Assembly: GCA_022414725.1 (NCBI GenBank)
Contig: CM039464.1
Span: 5,692,333 to 5,756,332 of the forward strand
Origin: Microglena sp. YARC
Lineage: Eukaryota > Chlorophyta > Chlorophyceae > Chlamydomonadales > Chlamydomonadaceae
Direction: 5' to 3'
Length of the DNA: 64,000 nt
The position numbers and the translations under genes are program-made. The notes beneath the pieces are model-generated. The model did no database searches and had not been told where the DNA came from. It worked only from the letters and a program-made list of their open reading frames with translations. Of this stretch, positions 48,431-58,960 are shown piece after piece; the stretch's first letter is position 1, and each line of letters begins with the position of its first letter.

Positions 48431-50990
48431 TTGAAATGAAGGGGGGAAAATTTGTACCTCGTTTGTATGATTTCTATTCACTATCGGTTTATTTGTATGC
48501 CAATAATATACCATGTTTAGTATTGATGATACTTGTGACTTCCTAGCAATGCATTAATGGCTGAAAGGACATAACAATGTAATTACAAAGCTATATGATT
48601 TTTGATAAACTCAAATACTTGTTGGTTTTCTGATTTGTACCTCGTTTGTATGATTTCTATTCACTATCGGTTTATTTGTATGCCAATAATATACCATGTT
48701 TAGTATTGATGATACTTGTGACTTCCTAGCAATGCATTAATGACTGAAAGGACATAACAATGTAATTACAAAGCTATATGATTTTTGATAAACTCAAATA
48801 CTTGTTGGTTTTATGATTTGTACCTCGTTTGTATGATTCCTATTCACTATCGGTTTATTTGTATGCCAATAATATACCATGTTTAGTATTGATGATACTT
48901 GTGACTTCCTAGCAATGCATTAATGGCTGAAAGGACATAACAATGTAATTACAAAGCTATATGATTTTTGATAAACTCAAATACTTGTTGGTTTTCTGAT
49001 TTGTACCTCGTTTGTATGATTTCTATTCACTATCGGTTTATTTGTATGCCAATAATATACCATGTTTAGTATTGATGATACTTGTGACTTCCTAGCAATG
49101 CATTAATGACTGAAAGGACATAACAATGTAATTACAAAGCTATATGATTTTTGATAAACTCAAATACTTGTTGGTTTTATGATTTGTACCTCGTTTGTAT
49201 GATTCCTATTCACTATCGGTTTATTTGTATGCCAATAATATACCATGTTTAGTATTGATGATACTTGTGACTTCCTAGCAATGCATTAATGACTGAAAGG
49301 ACATAACAATGTAATTACAAAGCTATATGATTTTTGATAACTCAAATACTTTTTTGGTTTTCTGATTTGTACCTCGTTTGTATGATTCTATTCACTATCG
49401 GTTTATTTGTATGCCAATAATATACCATGTTTAGTATTGATGATACTTGTGACTTCCTAGCAATGCATTAATGACTGAAAGGACATAACAATGTAATTAC
49501 AAAGCTATATGATTTTTGATACACTCAAATACTTTTTGGTTTTCTGATTTGTACCTCGTTTGTATGATTCCTATTCACTATCGGTTTATTTGTATGCCAA
49601 TAATATACCATGTTTAGTATTGATGATACTTGTGACTTCCTAGCAATGCATTAATGACTGAAAGGACATAACAATGTAATTACAAAGCTATATGATTTTT
49701 GATACACTCAAATACTTGTTGGTTTTCTGATTTGTACCTCGTTTGTATGATTCCTATTCACTATCGGTTTATTTGTATGCCAATAATATACCATGTTTAG
49801 TATTGATGATACTTGTGACTTCCTAGCAATGCATTAATGACTGAAAGGACATAACAATGTAATTACAAAGCTATATGATTTTTGATAAACTCAAATACTT
49901 TTTGGTTTTCTGATTTGTACCTCGTTTGTATGATTTCTATTCACTATCGGTTTATTTGTATGCCAATAATATACCATGTTTAGTATTGATGATACTTGTG
50001 ACTTCCTAGCAATGCATTAATGGCTGAAAGGACATAACAATGTAATTACAAAGCTATATGATTTTTGATAAACTCAAATACTTGTTGGTTTTCTGATTTG
50101 TACCTCGTTTGTATGATTTCTATTCACTATCGGTTTATTTGTATGCCAATAATATACCATGTTTAGTATTGATGATACTTGTGACTTCCTAGCAATGCAT
50201 TAATGACTGAAAGGACATAACAATGTAATTACAAAGCTATATGATTTTTGATACACTCAAATACTTTTTGGTTTTCTGATTTGTACCTCGTTTGTATGAT
50301 TCCTATTCACTATCGGTTTATTTGTATGCCAATAATATACCATGTTTAGTATTGATGATACTTGTGACTTCCTAGCAATGCATTAATGGCTGAAAGGACA
50401 TAACAATGTAATTACAAAGCTATATGATTTTTGATAAACTCAAATACTTTTTGGTTTTCTGATTTGTACCTCGTTTGTATGATATCTATTCACTATCGGT
50501 TTATTTGTATGCCAATAATATACCATGTTTAGTATTGATGATACTTGTGACTTCCTAGCAATGCGGTAATTACAAAGCTATATGATTTTTGGTTTTCTGA
50601 TTTGTACCTCGTTTGTATGATTCCTATTCACTATCGGTTTATTTGTATGCCAATAATATACCATGTTTAGTATTGATGATACTTGTGACTTCCTAGCAAT
50701 GCATTAATGACTGAAAGGACATAACAATGTAATTACAAAGCTATATGATTTTTGATACACTCAAATACTTTTTGGTTTTCTGATTTGTACCTCGTTTGTA
50801 TGATTTCTATTCACTATCGGTTTATTTGTATGCCAATAATATACCATGTTTAGTATTGATGATACTTGTGACTTCCTAGCAATGCATTAATGGCTGAAAG
50901 GACATAACAATGTAATTACAAAGCTATATGATTTTTGATAAACTCAGATACTTTTTGGTTTTCTGATTTGTACCTCGTTTGTATGGTCTA
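48431..50990. repeat. 183-bp satellite, about 14 copies
   Basis: Head-to-tail units of about 183 bp, each with CCTCGTTTGTATGATTCTAT, ATGCCAATAATATACCATG and CTAGCAATGCATTAATGACT. Units are over 95 percent identical; one at about 50560 is shortened. The first unit overlaps the 5' end of the repeat-protein gene. So every unit holds, on the minus strand, an ATG with the same 22 codons (MVYYWHTNKPIVNRNHTNEV) and its upstream region. Confidence 0.9.
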
Positions 50991-51229
50991 TTTGCATGCC
51001 TAGAAGTTGCAACTCGTAATGATGGTAAAATGAATTATCAAATACAATTAATCGTCTCACCTCACTATGTTCCATTAGAGCAAGACGGATGAATCTGGAG
51101 GAGGCGGGGGGAGATATCTGCTGATGTTCGAATGAAATGGTATAAGGTAACAAAATGATTGGGGAAATAGACTGATGGTATAAGGTAACCAAATGATTGG
51201 GGAAATAACCCGTGGAGTGTCCAGTCCAG

Positions 51230-52910
51230 AAATCCAATCACGAAGAGTCTCGAACATGAAGCATGGTGCAAGATAAACACTTGGGGAAGGGGATGAAAGG
51301 AATCTATCAACTCGCGGAGTGTCCAGAAATCCAATCTCGAAGAGTCTCGAACATGGTGCAAGATAAACACATGGGGAATGAAGCATGGTGCAAGATAAAC
51401 ACTAGGGGAAGGGGATGAAAGGAATCTATCAACTCGCGGAGTGTCCAGAAATCCAATCACGAAGAGTCTCGAACATGGTGCAAGATAAACACTTGGGGAA
51501 TGAAGCATGGTGCAAGATAAACACATGGGGAATGAAGCATGGTGCAAGATAAACACTAGGGGAAGGGGATGAAAGGAATCTATCAACTCGTGGAGTGTCC
51601 AGAAATCCAATCACGAAGAGCCTCGAACATGGTGCAAGATAAACACTTGGGGAATGAAGCATGGTGCAAGATAAACACTAGGGGAAGGGGATGAAAGGAA
51701 TCTATCAACTCGCGGAGTGTCCAGAAATCCAATCACGAAGAGCCTCGAACATGGTGCAAGATAAACACTTGGGGAATGAAGCATGGTGCAAGATAAACAC
51801 TTGGGGAATGAAGCATGGTACAAGATAAACACTTGGGGAAGGGGATGAAAGGAATCTATCAACTCGCGGAGTGTCCAGAAATCCAATCACGAAGAGTCTC
51901 GAACATGGTGCAAGATAAACACTAGGGGAAGGGGATGAAAGGAATCTATCAACTCGCGGAGTGTCCAGAAATCCAATCACGAAGAGTCTCGAACATGGTG
52001 CAAGATAAACACTTGGGGAAGGGGATGAAAGGAATCTATCAACTCGCGGAATGTCCAGAAATCCAATCACGAAGAGTCTCGAACATGAAGCATGGTGCAA
52101 GGTAAACAAGTGGGGAAGGGGATGAAAGGAATCTATCAACTCGCGGAGTGTCCAGAAATCCAATCACGAAGAGCCTCGAACATGGTGCAAGATAAACACT
52201 TGGGGAATGAAGCATGGTGCAAGATAAACACTAGGGGAAGGGGATGAAAGGAATCTATCAACTCGCGGAGTGTCCAAAAATCCAATCACGAAGAGCATCG
52301 AACATGGTGCAAGATAAACACTTGGGGAATGAAGCATGGTGCAAGATAAACACTTGGGGAATGAAGCATGGTACAAGATAAACACTTGGGGAAGGGGATG
52401 AAAGGAATCTATCAACTCGCGGAGTGTCCAGAAATCCAATCACGAAGAGTCTCGAACATGGTGCAAGATAAACACTAGGGGAAGGGGATGAAAGGAATCT
52501 ATCAACTCGCGGAGTGTCCAGAAATCCAATCACGAAGAGTCTCGAACATGGTGCAAGATAAACACTTGGGGAAGGGGATGAAAGGAATCTATCAACTCGC
52601 GGAGTGTCCAGAAATCCAATCACGAAGAGTCTCGAACATGAAGCATGGTGCAAGGTAAACAAGTGGGGAAGGGGATGAAAGGAGTCTATCAACTCGCGGA
52701 GTGTCCAGAAATCCAATCACGAAGAGTCTCGAACATGAAGCATGGTGCAAGGTAAACAAGTGGGGAAGGGGATAAAAGAATCTATCAACTCGCGGAGTGT
52801 CTAGTCCAGAAATCTAATCACGAAGAGTCTCGAACATGAAGCATGGTGCAAGGTAAACAAGTGGGGAATGGGATAAAGGAATCTATCAACTCGCGGAGTG
52901 TCTCACCTCG
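51230..52910. repeat. 90-bp satellite with 31-bp inserts and 553-bp higher-order unit
   Basis: The basic unit (about 90 bp) has GGAATCTATCAACTCGCGGA, ATCCAATCACGAAGAG and CATGGTGCAAGATAAACAC. Zero to two extra copies of a 31-bp subunit (GAATGAAGCATGGTGCAAG) follow in different units. A block of about 553 bp (51611-52163 and 52164-52716) is repeated once as a whole. Open minus frames exist in all three phases and are a by-product of the repeat. Confidence 0.9.
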
Positions 52911-53298
52911 AATAGTACTAGGGGGGATGCAAAGTGGGGCCGTGGGTGAAATCCAATAGCCAATATCCAATATCCAATAGCCAATATCCAATAGGGGGTG
53001 TCGGGGAATGATGCGGAAGGGAATTGCGCGTAAAGAAAGGAAGGATGCGTAAAGGAAGGAAGGATGTAGTGTAATGGGATGATGTGAGGGAAGAGGTGGC
53101 AAGAGCGCGAAGATAGAGAACGAAGGTAGTGAATGAATTTAGTGAATGATGAGCGGGAGGGTGTGATATACGGGACGAGGTGGGATGTCGATTTTCTGAC
53201 GGCTGAGAGTTGGTTTGATCGGTTTGTTCATTGGCTTATATACTCTTATCGTACTGGTGGATACATTGTTTTCGACGTGAGTCCACTTACCGTTCGCA
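52911..53298. other. Spacer with short repeats
   Basis: It holds (CCAATAT/CCAATAG)n at about 52965-52997 and purine-rich sequence. No gene is supported. Confidence 0.5.
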
Positions 53299-53729
53299 AT
53301 GAAAGTTATCATAGCGAACAATCGAAGAATCTATGTGCACGATGGTGCTAAATGGCATGGGCTTCACAAATATGCTTTCCCCCCTGCTTCCAACGAATTG
53401 ATCGCATGGAATGGATGGTATGCTTTCATTCGAGGTCTGGCCAACAACAATGTGGAGGTCGATGGCAATGATGTAGCTTTCATTTCTACTATTTACAAGC
53501 TGGATACAACACACTTCAAGCTCGCCCCATTGCCTCCTCCGTACCATCGCATCGGAGAGTGCCTGTATGCTATCATAAGCATTCCCCTCTTATTCGCATC
53601 CCTTGTGGATCTAAAGTGCCTCATTTTGAGTGCAGGGAGTGTCACTTCAAGTGGTACAATATAGCATTGGCCCTACACAAGGAAGGATCTTGTTCGACCT
53701 GCCGTGTCAAGTGGGTCTATCCACTTTGA
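53299..53729 (+). pseudogene. Zinc-ribbon/RING-like protein, frameshifted
   Basis: The first frame from ATG 53299 (MKVIIANNRRIYVHDGAKWH, ELIAWNGWYAFIRGLANN) is coding-like up to about 53540. Then the next frame takes over (VPVCYHKHSPLIRIPCGS, FECRECHFKWYNIALALHKE, SCSTCRVKWVYPL) and ends at TGA 53727. The second part has C-x2-C pairs that could bind zinc. The CRECHFKW piece resembles CRKCHFRW of the 58606 gene. One indel near 53540 is enough to join them. Confidence 0.5.
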
Positions 53730-53885
53730 TAGACATGGTAACACCATGCCGAACAATATCCTTCCAGGATTCTGCGTATTCTTGATATGCTTCGAGATTC
53801 CTCTTAACAGGACTGTGTAATGCTATTCATCTCCCCTTGCATAATTGTCTCCTTCCCTTTCCTCTACTAGATTGGTCTCCACTTC
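53730..53885. other. Spacer
   Basis: No gene or site recognised between the zinc-protein gene and the satellite. Confidence 0.4.
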
Positions 53886-55104
53886 GGTCCGAAGGTGATA
53901 GTTCGCGGATTCACTAGTCCCGAGTGGTGTGTTTATCCACTCCAAGTAAGAAATAGCTCGGCCTCCACTTATGTCCGAAGGTGACAGTTCGCGGATTCAC
54001 TAGTCCCGAGTGGTGTGTTTATCCACTCCAAGTAAGAAATAGCTCGGCCTCCACTTATGTCCGAAGGTGACAGTTCGCGGATTCACTAGTCCCGAGTGGT
54101 GTGTTTATCCACTCCAAGTAAGAAATAGCTCGGCCTCCACTTATGTCCGAAGGTGACAGTTCGCGGATTCACTAGTCCCGAGTGGTGTGTTTATCCACTC
54201 CAAGTAAGAAATAGCTCGGCCTCCACTTATGTCCGAAGGTGACAGTTCGCGGATTCACTAGTCCCGAGTGGTGTGTTTATCCACTCCAAGTAAGAAATAT
54301 CTCGGCCTCCACTTATGTCCGAAGGTGACAGTTCGCGGATTCACTAGTCCCGAATGGTGTGTTTATCCACTCCTAGTAAGAAATATCTCGGCCTCCACTT
54401 ATGTCCGAAGGTGACAGTTCGCGGATTCACTAGTCCCGAGTGGTGTGTTTATCCACTCCTAGTAAGAAATATCTCGGCCTCCACTTATGTCCGAAGGTGA
54501 CAGTTCGTGGATTCACTAGTCCCGAATGGTGTGTTTATCCACTCCTAGTAAGAAATATCTCGGCCTCCACTTATGTCCGAAGGTGAAAGTTCGCGGATTC
54601 ACTAGTCCCGAGTGGTGTGTTTATCCACTCCTAGTAAGAAATAGCTCGGCCTCCACTTATGTCCGAAGGTGACAGTTCGTGGATTCACTAGTCCCGAGTG
54701 GTGTGTTTATCCACTCCTAGTAAGAAATATATCGGCCTCCACTTATGTCCGAAGGTGACAGTTCGCGGATTCACTAGTCCCGAGTGGTGTGTTTATCCAC
54801 TCCAAGTAAGAAATAGCTCGGCCTCCACTTATGTCCGAAGGTGACAGTTCGTGGATTCACTAGTCCTGAGTGGTGTGTTTATCCACTCCTAGTAAGAAAT
54901 ATCTCGGCCTCTACTTATGTCCGAAGGTGACAGTTCTTGGATTCACTAGTCCCGAGTGGTGTGTTTATCCACTCCTAGTAAGAAATATCTCGGTCTCTAC
55001 TTATGTCCGAAGGTGACAGTTCTTGGATTCACTAGTCCCGAGTGGTGTGTTTATCCACACCAAGTAAGAAATATATCGGCCTCCACTTATGTCCGAAGGT
55101 GACA
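53886..55104. repeat. 86-bp satellite, about 14 copies
   Basis: Units of 86 bp each with TCCGAAGGTGACAGTTCGCG, ATTCACTAGTCCCGAGTGGT and CCACTCCAAGTAAGAAATAG. Each has a small palindrome GAGTGGtgtgtttatCCACTC. The array grows more variable toward its right end. A related AGTGGgtctatCCACT lies at the 3' end of the preceding gene (about 53711), so the unit may derive from there. Confidence 0.9.
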
Positions 55105-55143
55105 TAAGAGAATATAATGGAATAACAGGGTTTTCAGAGTGGA
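55105..55143 (+). mobile_element. Remnant of IS607/Fanzor right end
   Basis: AGAGAATATAATGGAATAAC and AGGGTTTTCAGAGTGG match the outer 36 bases of the right end. It directly ends the 86-bp satellite. Confidence 0.75.
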
Positions 55144-55191
55144 ATAGCTCGTAACATAAAAAAAATACTTGTTCTCTTTGTAATTTGTTAT

Positions 55192-55928
55192 TTATATACC
55201 AATCATTAGTTTGTTGAAAAGATCAAACAGTGATGATTGTACGTTGTTCCAAAACTCTGTATCGAAAGGGATGATTGTTTCTCTAGTTTCACCCATGTAA
55301 TTTTCTACATGGATAGATTGTTTAGCACCAAATATGATCATATATGCATGGACCTGTACTAGTTCGTACAATGGTACGCCTAAAAAACGGTTCATCCTGT
55401 TTTTGATTTCAATTATACTTCCATCGCTAGATAAACCATCGTGTCTCCCGCCTAAGCGAATGTCAACATTGTTAATTGTGAACAAATGGTGTGATATGAA
55501 TTCGTCAATTTTGTGGATCCTTATGTCGTTTTTTGTTGCAACGTGCTGTCGAATGTTTTCTTCTTCCTTTATACCCTGTTTTTTATATAATTCGCTCTTG
55601 ATATGGTTCAATAAGTCGGTATCCTTATACTTGTCTAATTAAAGCACAGAGACTGTCAAGCACTGTAATTGTTAAGGATTTCAACATTATCATACTCTTT
55701 ACCGATAATATCGTTTATGTACTCCTGATCATCTATATCCATGTTCTTTATTTTCTCTGTGTTTTCTTCTTGAAACGTCTTGTAGGCTTCGCTTTTCCTC
55801 AAATAATTATATTCATCTATCATATCGTTTTGGTCTACATATTTGTGCATCCCAATACATCCTGCTAATTTAGACGCAAAAACAGTAACACTGTCTCCCG
55901 TATCAATCAGCCAACTAGTTTTGATCAT
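55192..55928 (-). pseudogene. PDDEXK-type nuclease, split
   Basis: The C-terminal frame (55192-55611) has GRHDGLSSDG and IIEIKNR, the D and E-x-K of a PDDEXK nuclease core, followed by LYELVQVHAYM, the usual Q-x-x-x-Y helix. The frame 55656-55928 upstream supplies an N-terminal part (TVFASKLAGCIGMHKYVDQN). The two are separated by about 45 bases with stops in each frame and a frame change. A recombination or DNA-processing exonuclease is the likely role. The catalytic half is intact and might start at the Met or Leu codons near 55611. Confidence 0.65.
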
Positions 55929-56033
55929 ATTGTTATTCTAAGTATTTGAACTTGACATACTCTTATTTCACTTTTTATCATATTAACAGTACCAAGTACA
56001 CGTGGCCACCAGACATACATAGAGGCAATTAGT

Positions 56034-56044
56034 AAAAAAATTGA
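56034..56044 (+). promoter_or_regulatory. AAAAAAATTGA early motif
   Basis: The core word of the early promoter lies just before the first possible ATG (56047) of the oxygenase gene, so transcription probably starts after it. That favours the downstream ATG 56113 as the real start. Confidence 0.5.
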
Positions 56045-56046
56045 TA

Positions 56047-57096
56047 ATGAAAAATGATGTTTTTACACTTTACAATGTAACTCTATCTACAAACAAAGCT
56101 AACTCATTGCAAATGAACAAATCCAATAAACTTATAAATGAAGGATTTCTAGTCATCAATCCCAAATGGATGACGAATGAATTACGCATAGAGCTACGTG
56201 ATGAGTTCGTGCAAACATGTCGCACGTTCCCCGAATTTCATTCTCCCAAAGACGACATATATGTCCTGGGTGGCTTCTCAGCATTGGGGAATCCAGGATC
56301 GTTCCACAACCCCCTTGTAAGAAAGCTTAGACAATGGGTGATGTGGTCTATTGTACCTGTTTTAAAACGACTAGCAAATGGCCGGAAGCTTGAACAGGTG
56401 ATGGATAGGATGATGTTCCGGACAAATGGAAAAGTGGTAGCGAGTGAAACATGGCACAGGGACGAAGCTCCCAAGGCAGATGACACAGATGATGTGTTTG
56501 GTGGATGGATAAACCTAGACGCTACTAGCAATTTCTTCTCCTGTATCCCGGGAACCCATAAAGGAGTCTCTAAGCACTCTGGGTTCGGTAAAGAAAAAAT
56601 AACGGATGGATACTCAATAAATAAGAAACGAGTCGAGGTTCCTCCTGGTCACATCATTGTGTTTTACGAAAGAATTCTACATGAAGTCAACAAGACAAAG
56701 GCTCCTAATGAGGGAATAACTCGGTTATTCTTGGGATGGCGCCTAACACATGACGGTAGTAGTATACTAGAAAATTTGGAAGACATATGTAAGTCGCAAG
56801 GAGTTCCTAGACTGAAGTCATATCAGATCCCTGTAATGTACTCCGTATATCACAAGATCGTCTGGGTTGACATGTTGTTATCTTTCTCGGAAACATTCAA
56901 GAAAGAGTGTCTAGCTCTTCAACATGTAAAAGGCAACGAAGTCAGCATTGTTCCGATGTACATGTCCTCTCTGAAAAGCATGGGTTTGTCTATGTATCCG
57001 AGATATAAGAGCGGTGAAAGAGCTATATACACCCCTAATACAAAGTGGAAACTGGTGTTTCCTGGTTCTGATGAAAGATATATTTTGGAGATGTAA
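56047..57096 (+). CDS. Phytanoyl-CoA dioxygenase-like 2-oxoglutarate oxygenase
   Basis: The Fe(II) ligands are visible as WHRDEAP (His137, Asp139) and FYERILHEV (His212), with Arg226 in TRLFLGW for 2-oxoglutarate. CIPGTHKG sits between them as in PhyH-family proteins. The C-terminal 100 residues are an extension with no clear domain. Such genes are frequent in giant viruses; the substrate is unknown. Starts at ATG 56047 and ATG 56113 are in frame, and the promoter position favours the latter (MNKSNKLINEGF). Confidence 0.75.
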   Translation: MKNDVFTLYNVTLSTNKANSLQMNKSNKLINEGFLVINPKWMTNELRIELRDEFVQTCRTFPEFHSPKDDIYVLGGFSALGNPGSFHNPLVRKLRQWVMWSIVPVLKRLANGRKLEQVMDRMMFRTNGKVVASETWHRDEAPKADDTDDVFGGWINLDATSNFFSCIPGTHKGVSKHSGFGKEKITDGYSINKKRVEVPPGHIIVFYERILHEVNKTKAPNEGITRLFLGWRLTHDGSSILENLEDICKSQGVPRLKSYQIPVMYSVYHKIVWVDMLLSFSETFKKECLALQHVKGNEVSIVPMYMSSLKSMGLSMYPRYKSGERAIYTPNTKWKLVFPGSDERYILEM

Positions 57097-57193
57097 AATA
57101 TGTACAAAAAAACCACAAATCTAAAATAATAACCAATATTTATCCGCTCATTAATACAAATCATGCATTTGATAATTTTTGTTCATTTTATTT

Positions 57194-57998
57194 ATGGGTG
57201 CATGCTGTTATTCAAAATTAGTTAGTAAAAAACAACTATATTTTGTTAAAAGAACAGCAGAACAGTATATGAAACACTCGGACAAGTTGTACCATACTAT
57301 GGAACATATTGATGATGTTGTATGTTTTGTTAGGTTGATATTAGCATCAATTAGAAAAAAACATATATATTGCCGAACTTGGAAATATATACGCTTTGAA
57401 AACAATTTGATCATGGCAGCATACATGCATGACCTAGGGCATCCAATGGATGAATCACGAGTAATTCTAGAACAGTTGGTACACAGAAAGTCGGTTGATT
57501 TTTGTGATATGGAAAACATGTCCGATTTTACTACAGAGAAATTGCATGCCGAGCTTTTTAAAGCAGAATGTAGTAAAATAATACGCGATGATGACATGGT
57601 TTATATATTGGAATTGATCGAAGCAACAACTTTGAAAACCTATACGACAAACCACATAGATCTTGGCAAAACCATTATTCGTTGTGCTGACTTGTCAAAT
57701 TTTACAGATGTGTGGGAAAAAACACAAACGATCCACTAGGAGATTATGTGACGAAATGAGAACACACATGTGTCCACAAAAACAAATGGTTTTCATAGAA
57801 ATGGTAGTTTTGCCACAATTTTACTTGTTACACTCATTGGTCAAAACACCGGAGACAAAGGCATGGATAAAAAACATATGTGACAATTTATCTATGTGGA
57901 ACTATACTATGATGAACCAATCATCAACAATAAATATATGTCCAGATCAATCAGTGCATATTGGCCAAGTCATATACGATTATAGAAACACAATATAG
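57194..57998 (+). pseudogene. HD-domain phosphodiesterase-like protein, frameshifted
   Basis: The start MGACCYSKLV is a lipid-modification type N-terminus. Then come LYHTMEHIDDV, AAYMHDLGHP (metal-binding HD near residue 80) and IIRCADLSNF. This order fits class I cyclic nucleotide phosphodiesterases (H-x3-H, HDxxHP, D), with weak conservation. The first frame ends in TAG 57737. Coding goes on one frame over (RSTRRLCDEMRTHMCPQKQM, FIEMVVLPQFYLLHSLVKTP, WIKNICDNLSMW) to 57998, the usual C-terminal helix region. One indel near 57715 separates them. Confidence 0.65.
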
Positions 57999-58022
57999 AC
58001 ATGAACTATATTGTTTCATCGG

Positions 58023-58487
58023 TCACAGCATGAACATATTGACAATGTCAATCGGTTTAACTTTATTTTTTTGTGCTTTCAAAAGAAATAGTTCGTTCTC
58101 TCTTATGTTTTTTCGATGCACTTTTATATTTCTCTGTAGTAAGCTTCTATAATAAATTGTATGTATTTCTTTCTTGCATTTGATAGCTTCTAGCGAAGCA
58201 AGATTCTCGTATAGGGTTTTTTGTATATCTTCTATTTCCAATTCTGGTAGTTTCAAGACATACGGCATACAATCTTGTAATTTACACTCGCTCATTTTCA
58301 TTTGGCGGATTGCGTGTTTTTCGAGTGGTGGTATATTCGGATCATTATCAACTTCATTTGAAAGCTTAGTATTACATGTGTCGCCGCATTCCCAAGTTTT
58401 CTTTAAAGCTTTTTGGCACTTAGTTTGCGCCGGCGATACATGTACTATAATTCGTGTTTTATTGGCATTTGTATTGGTTTGGCTCAT
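58023..58487 (-). CDS. Hypothetical protein, 154 aa
   Basis: A helical, Lys/Glu-rich protein with four or five Cys in the first half (CQKALKKTWECGDTCNTK, CKLQDCMPYV). The second half could be a coiled coil (IQKTLYENLASLEAIKCKKE). No family. It is convergent with the phosphodiesterase gene. Confidence 0.5.
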   Translation of the reverse strand: MSQTNTNANKTRIIVHVSPAQTKCQKALKKTWECGDTCNTKLSNEVDNDPNIPPLEKHAIRQMKMSECKLQDCMPYVLKLPELEIEDIQKTLYENLASLEAIKCKKEIHTIYYRSLLQRNIKVHRKNIRENELFLLKAQKNKVKPIDIVNMFML

Positions 58488-58605
58488 GATTTATCATACT
58501 CATGACAAAATATTGCACACATGTCGTGTGATAAGACGGAGACGGAGATGGAGAAGAGCGTTTGGATTCATCTAATTACATTGTTGTGACACTAGGACAA
58601 ATAAA

Positions 58606-58794
58606 CTATTGTAGTCGCCATCGGAAATGGCACTTCCGACATCCATAGTAGACCACCATGCGCTTGACACACAAGCCAAAAGCTACAACGGTGTGATTGG
58701 CCTTGTTGCACTTGGGACAAGGGACGTGAGCACTTCCTCGGGTGTTGTCCATGTAGAACATGGGTTCCATAATGTGGTCATCAGGGATCTCCAT
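58606..58794 (-). CDS. Small zinc-ribbon protein, 62 aa
   Basis: CPKCNKANHTVVAFGLC and YYGCRKCHFRWRLQ form a C-x2-C ... C-x2-C ribbon, similar in layout to the TFIIS/RPB9 C-terminal ribbon, but without its Asp-Glu pair. Transcription elongation activity is therefore not supported. The ATG 58794 (MEIPDDHIME) is used. Confidence 0.55.
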   Translation of the reverse strand: MEIPDDHIMEPMFYMDNTRGSAHVPCPKCNKANHTVVAFGLCVKRMVVYYGCRKCHFRWRLQ

Positions 58795-58872
58795 AATGTG
58801 GTCTTATAAGGGTGAAAACAAAAAAGGCTTCTTTTGTAATGATGAAAAAAAGACACTTAAAGAAACATAAGC

Positions 58873-58950
58873 CCGCTCTGTAAACCCTGTTATCCATCCC
58901 ACCGGTTTTCCTAATAATAATTCTACGACCCTTCAGAATTATTAATATAA
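58873..58950 (-). mobile_element. Remnant of IS607/Fanzor right end
   Basis: CCCGCTCTGTAAACCCTGTT is followed, after a deletion, by CCGGTTTTCCTAATAATAAT and TCTACGACCCTTCAGAATTA in the opposite sense. The two halves of the right end are thus joined in inverted order, so it is a rearranged remnant just before the 58961 gene. Confidence 0.6.
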
Positions 58951-58960
58951 TTAATATAAT

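Noticed and set aside
50944..52716. Open minus frames in the 90-bp satellite (FWTLRELIDSFHPLP type)
   Set aside because: All three phases are open to similar extent, there is no non-repeat domain, and units differ by lengths that are not multiples of three.
48431..55104. CRISPR array in the satellite regions
   Set aside because: Units follow one another without unique spacers and are longer than CRISPR repeats; no cas genes are present.
58606..58794. TFIIS/RPB9 elongation factor
   Set aside because: The zinc ribbon lacks the Asp-Glu pair required for transcript cleavage, so only a zinc-ribbon label is kept.
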